From assembly GCF_002017865.1 (NCBI RefSeq), contig NZ_MTJN01000002.1:3658001-3722000 (forward strand): DNA of 64,000 bases. Direction: 5' to 3'. The position numbers were made by a program, and so were the translations under genes. The stretch is from Rhodoferax fermentans (GTDB taxonomy: Bacteria; Pseudomonadota; Gammaproteobacteria; Burkholderiales; Burkholderiaceae_C). Within the stretch, counting starts at the first letter, position 1; each line of letters opens with the position of its first letter. The notes below the pieces were generated by a model. It worked only from the letters and a program-made list of their open reading frames with translations, was not told where the DNA came from and did not search any database. Below are positions 38,384 to 47,079 of the stretch, piece after piece.

Positions 38384-39001
38384 TCATTCCTCAAAAAATG
38401 GGGGCGGCACGCTGCGCTGCGACAGCGCATCCATCTGTGCAAGAAATTCGTCACGGGTCAGGCCTGAAAAATAGGGATGCCAACGCCGTTGCTCCAGCAC
38501 CGTGCTCACCGCTCGCGCATGCTGTTCATGCCCGGCAAACAGCAAGGTTTCGTCAGCGAGTGTAAAAACTTTTTGCATGACACTGTCCCACAGGTCCTGC
38601 GGCGCTTGCGGATAGGACTGATGGGGACAGGTCGTGACCGCCAACAGCCCGCCACAGAACACGCGGTCGCGCCAGGCAAAACTCAGGCAGTCGCGGGTGT
38701 GACCAGGGGTGGCCAGGACCCGGATCATCCCCTCGCCAAACGGCAGCGAGGTCTGCGCCACTTCGCCCTGAACCAGGGGTGCCCCCAGCTTGGTCAGCAG
38801 ACCAGGCTCATGCGGGTGCAACGCATCATGTTGATGGGTTCGCAACACCCAGCGCAAGCGCAGGTCACGCTCGGCCAACAAGGCCAATAACACCGGGATA
38901 TCGCGTGCGCGCGGGTCAATCAGAACCGCGTCTTGGGTGTGGTCCGCCAGCAAGTAACTGAACTCGCCGCTGTCACTGTCATTGAGGATGCGAAAGTACA
39001 T
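38384..39001 (-). CDS. Metallo-beta-lactamase-fold protein with degenerate metal site
   Basis: The 205 residues resemble the persulfide dioxygenase/glyoxalase II group: FSYLLADHTQDAVLIDPR near the start, LRWVLRTHQHDALHPHE, TPGHTRDCLSF and LLFAGHEQHAR. The usual HxHxDH becomes HQHDALH, and the bridging aspartate position reads FCGGLLAVTTC instead of GDALL, so metal binding is probably altered. The ATG at 39001 is preferred; an in-frame GTG lies three codons upstream. It sits directly before ccoG and after the orphan Rieske gene. A redox or sulfur role is inference. Confidence 0.78.
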   Translation of the reverse strand: MYFRILNDSDSGEFSYLLADHTQDAVLIDPRARDIPVLLALLAERDLRLRWVLRTHQHDALHPHEPGLLTKLGAPLVQGEVAQTSLPFGEGMIRVLATPGHTRDCLSFAWRDRVFCGGLLAVTTCPHQSYPQAPQDLWDSVMQKVFTLADETLLFAGHEQHARAVSTVLEQRRWHPYFSGLTRDEFLAQMDALSQRSVPPPFFEE

Positions 39002-39075
39002 GTCATGCACCCCGCAGCGGCTGGCGCTGGTGGCTGTCTGGTGTGTTGTTGATCATGGCCGCCGATGTCATTTTC

Positions 39076-39089
39076 TAGACATAGATCAA
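39076..39089 (-). promoter_or_regulatory. Possible FNR-type site
   Basis: TAGAC-ATAG-ATCAA resembles the FNR consensus TTGAT-N4-ATCAA with two mismatches in one half. It lies about 75 bases upstream of the gene before ccoG. ccoG homologues are often under FNR control, so the site is plausible but weak. Confidence 0.3.
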
Positions 39090-39260
39090 GAAACGTGCCA
39101 GCGGACGCACGCAGCCAGCGCCCAACAGAATCAAGCACTTAGCCAACACCCGCGCCCCACGCACGACGAGCGCGCCTGTCACAAAGCGCTAATTGTCAGA
39201 ACAGACTGCCAAAAATGTCAGCAATCAAATGGCCACTGCAAACGGGCCATTGGCTCAGAT

Positions 39261-39887
39261 TCAGGCAAGCTCGTCTTCACCAATCAGCAAACGGCTGTCT
39301 GACAGGTATTTGTGGGGGGGGATTTCCAGATTGGTGGGAGCGGGTTTGTTCTTGAACACACGTCCGGCCGAATCAAAGGTCGACCCGTGGCAGGGACAGA
39401 AGAAGCCGCCTTTCCAGTCCTGGCCCACCCCTGGGTTGGCCGTGCCCTTGGCCACCGCGCTGGGTGAGCAGCCCAGGTGGGTACAAATGCCCACCGCGAC
39501 CAGATATTCGGGTTTGATCGAACGGCTGGTATTTTGGGCATAAGCGGGCTGCTGGCTCTTGACCTCGGACCTGGGGTCCACCAGTCGCTCATCCAGTGTG
39601 GCCAGGTCAGCCAGCGTTTCTTCGGTCCGGCGCACGATCCAGACCGGTTTGCCACGCCATTCCACGGTTTTCATGGCGCCCGGTGCCAGGTCCGAAATGT
39701 CGGCCTCCACCGCCGCGCCACTGGCCAGAGCCCGCTCACTCGGAGAAAAGCTGGCGACCAGGGGAATGGCCACACCCACCGTGGCCACCCCGGCCACCGC
39801 CGCCGTCAACAGCACCATGCTGCGGCGCTCGGCATCATGATCACTGGCATTGGCAGCCAGCGCTTCAAAGGTGTTGGAAGCAGACAT
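39261..39887 (-). CDS. petA: Rieske iron-sulfur protein, orphan PetA
   Basis: This 208-residue ubiquinol-cytochrome c reductase Rieske subunit has an N-terminal anchor after ERRSMVLLTAAVAG (possible Tat signal). VEWRGKPVWIVRRTEE and the cluster ligands in GICTHLGCS and FFCPCHGSTFD follow. It would carry electrons from quinol to cytochrome c1 in the bc1 complex. Unlike a normal pet operon there is no cytochrome b or c1 gene behind it. The N-terminus is longer than in the usual petA, so it may be a second copy. AGGAG lies before the ATG at 39887. A sigma-54 activator is divergent. Confidence 0.9.
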   Translation of the reverse strand: MSASNTFEALAANASDHDAERRSMVLLTAAVAGVATVGVAIPLVASFSPSERALASGAAVEADISDLAPGAMKTVEWRGKPVWIVRRTEETLADLATLDERLVDPRSEVKSQQPAYAQNTSRSIKPEYLVAVGICTHLGCSPSAVAKGTANPGVGQDWKGGFFCPCHGSTFDSAGRVFKNKPAPTNLEIPPHKYLSDSRLLIGEDELA

Positions 39888-40126
39888 CACATTCTCCTGA
39901 AGTACAAAAAGGGAAAGCAGCACCCGATAAATCAGGCACTGCCCTGTTTGGTATCAATATCCGTGCCATGTCAAGCGATCCAAAGAAAACGTTCTATTTC
40001 AAGCACTTGAGAAGTTGATCAAAACAATCGGGTTCCACCTCAGGGGAATCACTGCCAGATTTGACAGACTGACAGTCAGCTGGCATACACTCACCGCAGG
40101 ACCACCACCTGTGTTGAAACCACCCG

Positions 40127-41479
40127 ATGAAACCGCTGCCAGAACTCATGTCCTTCCTGGAAGGTCTGCCCGAGCCACACATCCTGTTTGACACCCAGTA
40201 CCGCATCCTGGCCGCCAACGCCGCTTACCGGCGCCAGTTCAGCCCGGAGCGCAGCGTGGTCGGGCGCACCTGTTATGAGGTGTCGCACCACTTCCATCTG
40301 CCGTGTGACCAGGCCGGTGAATCCTGTCCGCTGCTCAAGGCGCGCGAGTCAGGCCAGCGTGAACGGGTGCTGCACCTGCACCACAGCGCCAAAGGGGAGG
40401 AATATGTCAACATCGAACTGGCACCGCTGCTCAATGCCGACGGTGAACAAGCGTTTTTCATCGAGAAGATGGAGCCACTGCGGGTGGCGCAGGGGCAGTC
40501 CCGAACCCAAGGGCTGATTGGGCGCTCGGCACCGTTCCAGCAGATGCTGACGATGGTGGCGCGGGTGGCGCCGTCGATGGCCACGGTGCTCTTGCTGGGA
40601 GAGTCCGGTACCGGCAAGGAGTTGCTGGCACAGGCGGTGCACGAGGCCAGCCCGCGTGCGGCACGCGCGCTGGTGGCGGTGGACTGCTCCAGCTTGCCCG
40701 AGAACCTGTTCGAGTCCGAACTGTTTGGCCACGAGCGCGGCGCCTTCACCGGTGCCAATACAGCCCGTGGCGGACTGGTGGAAGCCGCCAGCGGCGGCAC
40801 GCTGTTCCTCGACGAGGTGGGCGACATCCCGCTGACCATGCAGGTCAAACTGCTGCGCCTGCTGGAAACCGGCACCTACCGGCGTGTCGGCAGCGCCGAG
40901 CAGCGCCACGCCGACATCCGGGTGGTGTCAGCCACCCACCGGCACCTGGACGAGATGGTGGCCCAGGGCAAGTTTCGCGAGGATTTGTATTACCGCCTGA
41001 GCACCTTCCCGATCCATCTGCCCGCGCTGCGCGAACGCCGCGACGATATAACGCTGCTGGCCCAGGCCCTGCTGCAAAGGGTGGCCGGGCCACGCAATCT
41101 CCAGCTCAGCCCGGCCGCTCTGAGCCTGCTGGAACAACAAGACTACCCCGGCAATGTGCGCGAGTTGCGCAACCTGCTGGAGCGCTCGGCGCTGATGTGT
41201 GATGGCGAGGTTCTGGAGGCAAGCCATGTTGAACAGGCCCTGCAGTCAGGTGGGCGCCCGCGAGCCGTTTTCTCACCGCCGAACCTGAACAACCCAAGCG
41301 CGATGCTGACGGGCACCGCTGTGCCAACAGCCGCCGCCGGCACTCTCAAATCGGTCGAACGCGCCATGCTGCAAGACTTTGTGAACGCCCATGTTGGCAG
41401 CCGGGCCGAGTTGGCGGCGCGCTTAGGCATCAGCGAACGCTCGCTGTACCGCAAGCTCAAAGCCCTGGCGCTGACCTGA
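40127..41479 (+). CDS. PAS domain sigma-54-dependent activator
   Basis: This 450-residue enhancer-binding protein has an N-terminal PAS domain (about 8-120) with a cysteine/histidine cluster: C49, H54, H55, H57, C60 and C67 ([13 protein letters not shown], then ESCPLL). The AAA+ domain contains [16 protein letters not shown] and the sigma-54-contact motif GAFTGA. A Fis-type helix-turn-helix closes the protein ([21 protein letters not shown]). No receiver domain is present, so PAS probably senses a redox or metal signal directly. It is divergent from the orphan Rieske gene, its likely target. Confidence 0.9.
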   Translation: MKPLPELMSFLEGLPEPHILFDTQYRILAANAAYRRQFSPERSVVGRTCYEVSHHFHLPCDQAGESCPLLKARESGQRERVLHLHHSAKGEEYVNIELAPLLNADGEQAFFIEKMEPLRVAQGQSRTQGLIGRSAPFQQMLTMVARVAPSMATVLLLGESGTGKELLAQAVHEASPRAARALVAVDCSSLPENLFESELFGHERGAFTGANTARGGLVEAASGGTLFLDEVGDIPLTMQVKLLRLLETGTYRRVGSAEQRHADIRVVSATHRHLDEMVAQGKFREDLYYRLSTFPIHLPALRERRDDITLLAQALLQRVAGPRNLQLSPAALSLLEQQDYPGNVRELRNLLERSALMCDGEVLEASHVEQALQSGGRPRAVFSPPNLNNPSAMLTGTAVPTAAAGTLKSVERAMLQDFVNAHVGSRAELAARLGISERSLYRKLKALALT

Positions 41480-41500
41480 GCCCTGAAATACTACCAAGAA

Positions 41501-41544
41501 TATAGCTATTCGCCCTTATTGAATAAGGGCTAGAGGCCATTTTT
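41501..41544. repeat. Dispersed palindromic repeat, copy E
   Basis: This is the best-preserved copy: TATAGCTATTCGCCCTTATT is followed by GAATAAGGGCTAGAGGCC and ATTTTT. The arms GCCCTTATT and AATAAGGGC are perfect. It lies between the convergent sigma-54 activator and chemoreceptor genes and ends in a T run, so it may act as a terminator. Confidence 0.9.
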
Positions 41545-41561
41545 ATTCAAGTTTCTGGGCT

Positions 41562-43127
41562 TCAGCGCATCTGGAAGACCTTGACCGCGCGCACCAGCGT
41601 GTCAGCGCGGGCCGTCAAACCCTCGCAGTCGGCGCTGGCCTGTTGGGCCAGCTCTGCGTTTTGCTGGGTAACCACATCCAGCAGGTGCATCGCCTCACTG
41701 ATTTGCGTCACCCCGGCGGCCTCGTCCTGGGTGGCTTGAGTGATCTCGCCGAGCCGGGCCGACACCTCACACACCGCATCCACCGCCGTGCGGATGGTGG
41801 TGGCGGCCACATCCACCGTGAGGGTGCCCTGCGACACCTGTTCGACCGAGTCATGGATCAGCTGGCGAATCTGCTGCGCTGCGGTGCTGCTGCGCTGCGC
41901 CAGGGCCCGCACCTCGGCGGCCACCACGGCAAAACCACGGCCATGTTCCGCAGCATGGGCGGCCTCTACCGCCGCATTGAGCGCCAGCAAATTGGTTTGA
42001 AAGGCCAGTTTCTCAATCACCTCAATGATCTCGGTGATGCGGTCTGACGAGGACTCGATGGCATGCATCGAGGCCGACACCTGGTCAATCGCCCGCGCAC
42101 CCTCGCTGGCCATGGCGCTGGCATTGGTACTCAGGGTCGACAAGGCATGTGCGGTGTCGGCGGTGCGTTGGACGGTGTTGGCAATCTCGCGCACGGCGGA
42201 GGTCGTTTTTTCGACCTCACCGGCCTGGGTCTCGGTGTGGGTAGATAGCTCCACACTGCCTTGATGGATGTCCTGTGCCGCCAGGTTGGCGCCTTTGACC
42301 TCGGCGCGGACATCGGCCACGATGGCGCGCATGTTGAGATTACTCAGCCACAAACGGCGCATCAGCGCTCCCAGCGGGCTGGTGTTGTTGTAGTCAATCT
42401 GGCCATTGAGGTTGCAGCAGGCCAGGTCATTGGCCAATCGAGTGGCTTTGGTAATCGGGTGCACCAAGGCCCGGCGAAACCAGGCCCAGAACAAACCAGC
42501 GCCCACCAAGCCCGCTGCCCCCTGGGCGGCCAACACGGTCTGGACATCTTGCCCGGCCAACACCCAGGTGGGCAACAAGGCCAGCACCAGGATCATGAGC
42601 AGCCCCAGACCGGTGCGCTGGCTCAGCGTGATGCGGTGCAATTTGCCCGGCCAGTCGCGCCAGCCCACCTGGCGCAGACCACCCGCATGCAGCCTGACAC
42701 GGACCTTGCCACTGGCGCGCTGGGCATCCAGCAGAGCATAGGCCTGTTCGGCCGCCTGGATTTGCGCCCGTGTAGGTTTGAGCCGGACCGACATGTAGGC
42801 GCAGGGTTTGCCGCCCTCCATCACCGGCACCACATTGGCTTGCACCCAGTAATGGTCACCGTTTTTGCGGCGGTTCTTGACAATGCCAGACCACGGCCTG
42901 CCACGCCCGATGGTGCCCCACAAGTCCTTGAACGCCTCGGGTGGCACATCCGGGTGGCGCACGATGTCATGTGGTTGGCCCAGCAGTTCGGTGTAGTCAA
43001 AACCGCTGGCTTGCACAAACGCCTGGTTGCAGTGGGTGATGATGCCTTTGGTGTCGGTGGTGGACACCAGCGTGACGCCGTCTTCAAGCTCAAACTCACG
43101 CTGGGTGACAGGAAGGTTTATTTTCAT
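41562..43127 (-). CDS. PAS-containing methyl-accepting chemotaxis protein (Aer-like)
   Basis: This 521-residue chemoreceptor has a PAS domain at its N-terminus ([21 protein letters not shown], then [21 protein letters not shown]). This is the arrangement of the aerotaxis receptor Aer. Two hydrophobic segments follow at about 190-235, then a HAMP-like region and a long signalling coiled coil with the hairpin tip [23 protein letters not shown]. It probably reports redox or energy state to CheA/CheW. The ATG at 43127 gives [18 protein letters not shown]. Confidence 0.92.
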   Translation of the reverse strand: MKINLPVTQREFELEDGVTLVSTTDTKGIITHCNQAFVQASGFDYTELLGQPHDIVRHPDVPPEAFKDLWGTIGRGRPWSGIVKNRRKNGDHYWVQANVVPVMEGGKPCAYMSVRLKPTRAQIQAAEQAYALLDAQRASGKVRVRLHAGGLRQVGWRDWPGKLHRITLSQRTGLGLLMILVLALLPTWVLAGQDVQTVLAAQGAAGLVGAGLFWAWFRRALVHPITKATRLANDLACCNLNGQIDYNNTSPLGALMRRLWLSNLNMRAIVADVRAEVKGANLAAQDIHQGSVELSTHTETQAGEVEKTTSAVREIANTVQRTADTAHALSTLSTNASAMASEGARAIDQVSASMHAIESSSDRITEIIEVIEKLAFQTNLLALNAAVEAAHAAEHGRGFAVVAAEVRALAQRSSTAAQQIRQLIHDSVEQVSQGTLTVDVAATTIRTAVDAVCEVSARLGEITQATQDEAAGVTQISEAMHLLDVVTQQNAELAQQASADCEGLTARADTLVRAVKVFQMR

Positions 43128-43339
43128 TCTTGAAACAACTTGTGGCAACGACAAACACAGAACCACCACTATCAGGGAGCGTGTAAACCCTAGGTTTGTT
43201 CTATGTCAAACGGCCTCGTTTTTACAAATGAACGAGCACGGCCAAGCTGCTGTCATGCGGCATTTGTGCGACATCACACAGACAGCCCGTTTCGGCCCGG
43301 CCACCATCGGCTTGTTTTTAGCCAATACACAAGGACACC

Positions 43340-43912
43340 ATGAACCACCCCACCCCAACGACCCCGCCCGACAGTTTGCGGCAGCAAGCGGGCATCCACA
43401 TTGAACAAGGTGCGGTCACACCGGGTTACACCGCTGATCGCCCCCAGGTGTTGCTGCGGCTCAACGCGGCCCTGGCCACCGAGCTGGTGTGTGTGCTGCG
43501 TTATCGCCGCCACCATTTTTTGGCGCGCGGCATCCACTCCCAGTCTGTGGCGGCCGAATTTCTGGCACACGCCAATGAAGAGCTGGGTCATGCTGACCTG
43601 ATTGCGGCGCGCATCGTGCAGCTCGGTGGTGAACCTGACTTTTCGCCCGCCACCTTACTGGAACGCAGTCACGCCGACTACACGGACGGGAACAACCTGT
43701 CCGACATGATTTCGGAGAACCTGATTGCCGAGCGCATCGCCATCGACAGTTACCGTCGCGACATTGTTTACCTGTCTGACCAGGACCCGACCACACGGCG
43801 CATGCTGGAGTCGATTCTGGCCGTCGAAGAAGAACACGCCGACGAGCTGGCTGACCTGTTACACGGGCTGCCACCCGCACCCACCCAAACCAAAGCTAAG
43901 GACACCCCATGA
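43340..43912 (+). CDS. Bacterioferritin-like ferritin-fold protein
   Basis: This 190-residue four-helix ferritin-like protein contains LNAALATELVCVLRYRRHHF, AAEFLAHANEELGHADLIAARI, ENLIAERIAIDSYRRDI and MLESILAVEEEHADELADLL. These are the four helices with the expected Glu/His di-iron ligands (E..EELGH and E..EEEH). A role in iron storage or protection against peroxide is likely. The stop overlaps the next small gene (ATGA). Confidence 0.85.
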   Translation: MNHPTPTTPPDSLRQQAGIHIEQGAVTPGYTADRPQVLLRLNAALATELVCVLRYRRHHFLARGIHSQSVAAEFLAHANEELGHADLIAARIVQLGGEPDFSPATLLERSHADYTDGNNLSDMISENLIAERIAIDSYRRDIVYLSDQDPTTRRMLESILAVEEEHADELADLLHGLPPAPTQTKAKDTP

Positions 43913-44067
43913 GCATCGGCACCATTCTTCTGATTGTTTTGATCCTGATGCTGATTGGCGCGATTCCCAGCTGGCCACACAGCCGAAGCTGGGGTTATGG
44001 GCCCAGCGGCGGCATCGGGCTGGTGGTGCTGATCATCGTGATCCTGCTGGTGCTGGGGCGGATCTGA
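43909..44067 (+). CDS. DUF3309 small membrane protein
   Basis: This 52-residue protein has two hydrophobic helices separated by IPSWPHSRSWGYGPSGG, the DUF3309 pattern. Its start overlaps the ferritin-like stop by four bases, so it is translated together with that gene. Function is unknown. It is a short but convincing gene. Confidence 0.8.
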   Translation: MSIGTILLIVLILMLIGAIPSWPHSRSWGYGPSGGIGLVVLIIVILLVLGRI

Positions 44068-44097
44068 ACCTGGGGCGGCCCGGCCTGGGCCATGCCC

Positions 44098-44478
44098 TTA
44101 CTCGAAAGAAGGCGTTTGCGGCTTGACAACCGGTTTGCCAGCGCCCACCCAGGCTTCAAAACCGCCCGCAATCGACTGCACGTGCTGGTAGCCCATCTCC
44201 TGCAAGGCGCAGGCTGCCAACGCGGCACGGCCGCTGGTCTTGCAATACAACACAAGTTTCAGGTCACGCGCTTGCAGTGCGGGGTCGGCACTGAACTTGA
44301 ATTCCAGCAAACCACGTGAGATATGCACCGCACCAGCCAGGTGACCGGCGGCAAACTCGTCAGCCTCACGCACATCGACCAGCACATCGGCCTGGGCGAT
44401 GGCTTGCTCGGCCTCGGCCAAGCTGAGCTCATGCACGTGGGATTTGGCAGCGGCAACCAGATCGTGAGCGGTTTTCAT
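44098..44478 (-). CDS. Rhodanese-like sulfurtransferase
   Basis: This 126-residue single-domain rhodanese contains VLVDVREADEFAAGHLAGAVHI and LVLYCKTSGRAALAA. The catalytic cysteine is C79, and the loop CKTSGRA forms the anion site. It can carry persulfide sulfur; the acceptor is unknown. No signal peptide is visible. GGAGGAGAC lies before the ATG, and a repeat copy lies just upstream of that. Confidence 0.9.
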   Translation of the reverse strand: MKTAHDLVAAAKSHVHELSLAEAEQAIAQADVLVDVREADEFAAGHLAGAVHISRGLLEFKFSADPALQARDLKLVLYCKTSGRAALAACALQEMGYQHVQSIAGGFEAWVGAGKPVVKPQTPSFE

Positions 44479-44507
44479 CGGCGTCTCCTCCAGAGTTTAC
44501 TATCAAC

Positions 44508-44553
44508 AATATAGCTATTAGCCTAATGAATATAAGGGCCAAAGCCCAATTTC
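44508..44553. repeat. Dispersed palindromic repeat, copy F
   Basis: AATATAGCTATTAGCCTAAT is followed by GAATATAAGGGCCAAAGCCC. The left flank is intact and the arms are partly decayed. It lies between the SAM methyltransferase and rhodanese genes. Confidence 0.75.
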
Positions 44554-44554
44554 T

Positions 44555-45154
44555 TCAATTTTTCAGACCCAACCAGCGCGTCACATGCGCCACACCCTGG
44601 TGGCCCGGCCCTTCCGAGAGATTCACCTCACCATGCCAGCGCACCACCGGCCTCAACAGACCGGCAAAGTCCTGATCCAGCAGCTCAGGCGTGTAGAGCA
44701 TGTCCGCGTCTTTGGGGCCACCACTGTTGTGCTGCAACTGAGTGGGATGGAAGGCCTCCAGTAGCAAGCAGCCACCGGGGCACAGCGCCTGGGCCAGACG
44801 CTGATGGGCCAGCCGACGAAAACTGTCGGGCAAGTGGGTGTAGATCAGCACCACGGCGTCCACACTCTGCGGCTCGGGCACCCAGTCGGCCAGATCGGCC
44901 ACTTGCGTGTTGAGCACCAGACCATGCTGGTGCGCCAGGGCACTGGCTTTTTGCAGGCCCACCACCGAACTGTCGACCGAACTCACCCTGTGGCCCTGCG
45001 CGGCCAGCCACACCCCATTGCGCCCTTCACCATCACCCGGCACCAACACACGGCTTGCCGGTGCCAGCCGCGCTGCTTGGTCGCGCAAAAAGACATTGGG
45101 TTCGGTACCGTATTTAAAACCGGGCTCGGCAAACCTTTGGTCCCAGAAGTTCAT
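44555..45154 (-). CDS. Class I SAM-dependent methyltransferase
   Basis: This 199-residue methyltransferase starts MNFWDQRFAEPGFKYGTEPN. The SAM motif is VLVPGDGEGRNGVWLAAQG, followed by VSSVDSSVVGLQKA and a motif-IV-like VDAVVLIYTHLP. It resembles the small thiopurine/tellurite (TehB-like) methyltransferases, but the substrate is not known. I use the ATG at 45154; an alternative TTG 11 codons upstream overlaps the neighbouring gene. Confidence 0.85.
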   Translation of the reverse strand: MNFWDQRFAEPGFKYGTEPNVFLRDQAARLAPASRVLVPGDGEGRNGVWLAAQGHRVSSVDSSVVGLQKASALAHQHGLVLNTQVADLADWVPEPQSVDAVVLIYTHLPDSFRRLAHQRLAQALCPGGCLLLEAFHPTQLQHNSGGPKDADMLYTPELLDQDFAGLLRPVVRWHGEVNLSEGPGHQGVAHVTRWLGLKN

Positions 45155-45183
45155 GATTGAAGGGCTCTCGGCAAGAGGTTGGC

Positions 45184-45717
45184 TCAACGGTCCAGCGCTG
45201 CGCGCAGATCCGCTTCGGTGCTGACATAGCTGATGCGTTTGACCAGGTGTTGGTCCAGCTCGATCAGCGTCACCGCATCACCTTGGCGCGGCCAGGCCGC
45301 GAGTGTGGCCTCATCGGTCGACACACCGATCGGGTAAGGCAACTTCTTCAGCGCTGGCAGCGCAAAGGTTCGGGTGATGATCCCAGGCATCTTGCCCATG
45401 TCGGCCAGATACAGCGCGTTATTGCGGGTCAACTGGTCTGGCGGCAGCTTGTGCAACACCTCCTGCACCAGGTTGGAGGCCTGGCGGCTGGCCGCAAACA
45501 TCAGCAGACGGGTGTCGGTGTCCATCTGCCATGGCTTGTCGTGCTGGTCTTTGAGTGCCAGCGCAGGCACACGTTGGCCCACCTGCACGGTGGATGCGGT
45601 TTGTGCGCTTGCCACCGTGGGCAGGCCAGCTGCGGCGGCGAGCAGGCTGGTGATCACCAGCGCGCTGAAGGCGCGCCGCGTTGGCTGGGCAGTGGGAACA
45701 AATGGCAACATGGACAT
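45184..45717 (-). CDS. Secreted thioredoxin-fold protein without CxxC
   Basis: This 177-residue protein has a signal peptide ending near VASAQT (about residue 39). The mature part begins with a TlpA/peroxiredoxin-like VGQRVPALALKDQHDKPW, followed by RLLMFAASRQASNLVQEVL. No cysteine pair is present, so it should not be a disulfide oxidoreductase. Function is unknown. It precedes the methyltransferase gene on the same strand. Confidence 0.7.
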   Translation of the reverse strand: MSMLPFVPTAQPTRRAFSALVITSLLAAAAGLPTVASAQTASTVQVGQRVPALALKDQHDKPWQMDTDTRLLMFAASRQASNLVQEVLHKLPPDQLTRNNALYLADMGKMPGIITRTFALPALKKLPYPIGVSTDEATLAAWPRQGDAVTLIELDQHLVKRISYVSTEADLRAALDR

Positions 45718-45846
45718 CGCTCAAAACATGATGAAGAAGGACTATGACTCGGCCAACAGTGGGGGCATGTACAGAGCTTACCTCTTCGGGCCGAGACTCT
45801 AACCAGCCACCCCCGCTAAGGCCTTAAGCAGCAGAGAGATCAGGCG

Positions 45847-46962
45847 CTACAGCAGCGACAACACCGCGCAATGGATCAACGCGCCCCCCAGAACCAGCCA
45901 GACAAACAGCACACCCGCCAGCAGCAAAGGTTTGAGGCCCGCCTGGCGAACAGCCGACAGGTTGGTGGTCAAACCCAGGGCGGCCATCGCCATGGCCAGC
46001 AAGGCCGTGTCGACATCGGTGACCCACACCACCACCGGGTGCGGCAGCCACTGCAGGGAGTTGAAGGCCACCATGGCGATGAAGGCGAAGGCAAACCACG
46101 GCATGCGGATGTTTGACCACCCGCCCCTCGCTCCACGATGTGGGCCAGGCCGCTGTGCCGGGCTCTGATGACACGCCAGCCAGGCTGACAGCCCCATCAG
46201 AAACGGGGCCAGCATCATCACCCTCACCATTTTGGTGATGACGGCCGTGTCGGCTGCTGCGCTGTCCACCGCGTGGGCGGCGGCCACCACCTGTGCCACT
46301 TCGTGAATGGTCGATCCGACGTACATGCCAAAACCATGGACACCTCCGCCAACCACCGGCCAATGCTGGTTCAGCACAAACAACCACGGATACAACCACA
46401 TGGCCAGCGTGCCAAACACCACCACCGTGGCAACCGCCACGGTGACATTTTCGGCGCGGGCGTGCAGCACCGGCTCGGTGGCCATGACCGCAGCCGCACC
46501 ACAAATCGAACTGCCAGCACCGATCAAGATGGCCGCGTTGGGCTCCAGCTTGAGCCAGCGTGTGCCCAGCAGGTAAGCCAGCGTGAAGGTCGAGCCCAGC
46601 ACCAGCGCATCGATCAGCACACCGGCCAGGCCCACCTGACCGATGTCGTGCAGCGTCAGACGCAGGCCGTACAGGACAATGCCCAGGCGCAGCAGCCGCT
46701 GTTTGGCCAACGTCACTCCGGGCGCACAGGGTGCAGCCAGGCGCCCATACACGGTGTTGCCGAGCAAGATCCCCAGCAAGATCGCCAGACTGAGGGCACT
46801 CAGACCATGCTTGCGCAGCCAGTCCAGCTGACCCAGTGCCATCGCCACACCGGCCAAAACGCCGCTGAGCAACACACCCGGTGCATAACGCTGCAGAACT
46901 GCGCGTGTATGTGTCATGGCTATCTGGGGGTAGGCAAGCTGTGCCAAGTCGCTGCGGGTCAT
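45847..46962 (-). CDS. yeiH: YeiH-family putative sulfate exporter
   Basis: This 371-residue membrane protein has about ten helices. It carries the family stretches GILLGNTVYGRLA, LGIVLYGLRLTLHDIGQVG, LIGAGSSICGAAAVMATEP and FGMYVGSTIHEVAQVVAA. YeiH proteins are described as putative sulfate or sulfite exporters. Starts at 46962 and 46917 are both ATG. A LysR regulator is divergent, as with yeiH/yeiE in E. coli, so it probably controls this gene. Confidence 0.88.
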   Translation of the reverse strand: MTRSDLAQLAYPQIAMTHTRAVLQRYAPGVLLSGVLAGVAMALGQLDWLRKHGLSALSLAILLGILLGNTVYGRLAAPCAPGVTLAKQRLLRLGIVLYGLRLTLHDIGQVGLAGVLIDALVLGSTFTLAYLLGTRWLKLEPNAAILIGAGSSICGAAAVMATEPVLHARAENVTVAVATVVVFGTLAMWLYPWLFVLNQHWPVVGGGVHGFGMYVGSTIHEVAQVVAAAHAVDSAAADTAVITKMVRVMMLAPFLMGLSAWLACHQSPAQRPGPHRGARGGWSNIRMPWFAFAFIAMVAFNSLQWLPHPVVVWVTDVDTALLAMAMAALGLTTNLSAVRQAGLKPLLLAGVLFVWLVLGGALIHCAVLSLL

Positions 46963-47079
46963 GGTGTTGCTGAACGGGAAAACAAGTGTTCAGCGACTGT
47001 AGGTTGCTGCTACTTATTTGTAAAACAGCTTATTCAGCTAATAATTACCCATCCAATCGCTACACAACCCAAACACACC

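Noticed and set aside
40013..40030. FNR-like TTGATC motif in the petA/activator gap
   Set aside because: Only one half-site is present, with no ATCAA at the required spacing.
46273..47079. Open reading frame upstream of the LysR start
   Set aside because: It is in frame with LysR but antisense to yeiH and has no similarity; the LysR domain begins at 47080.
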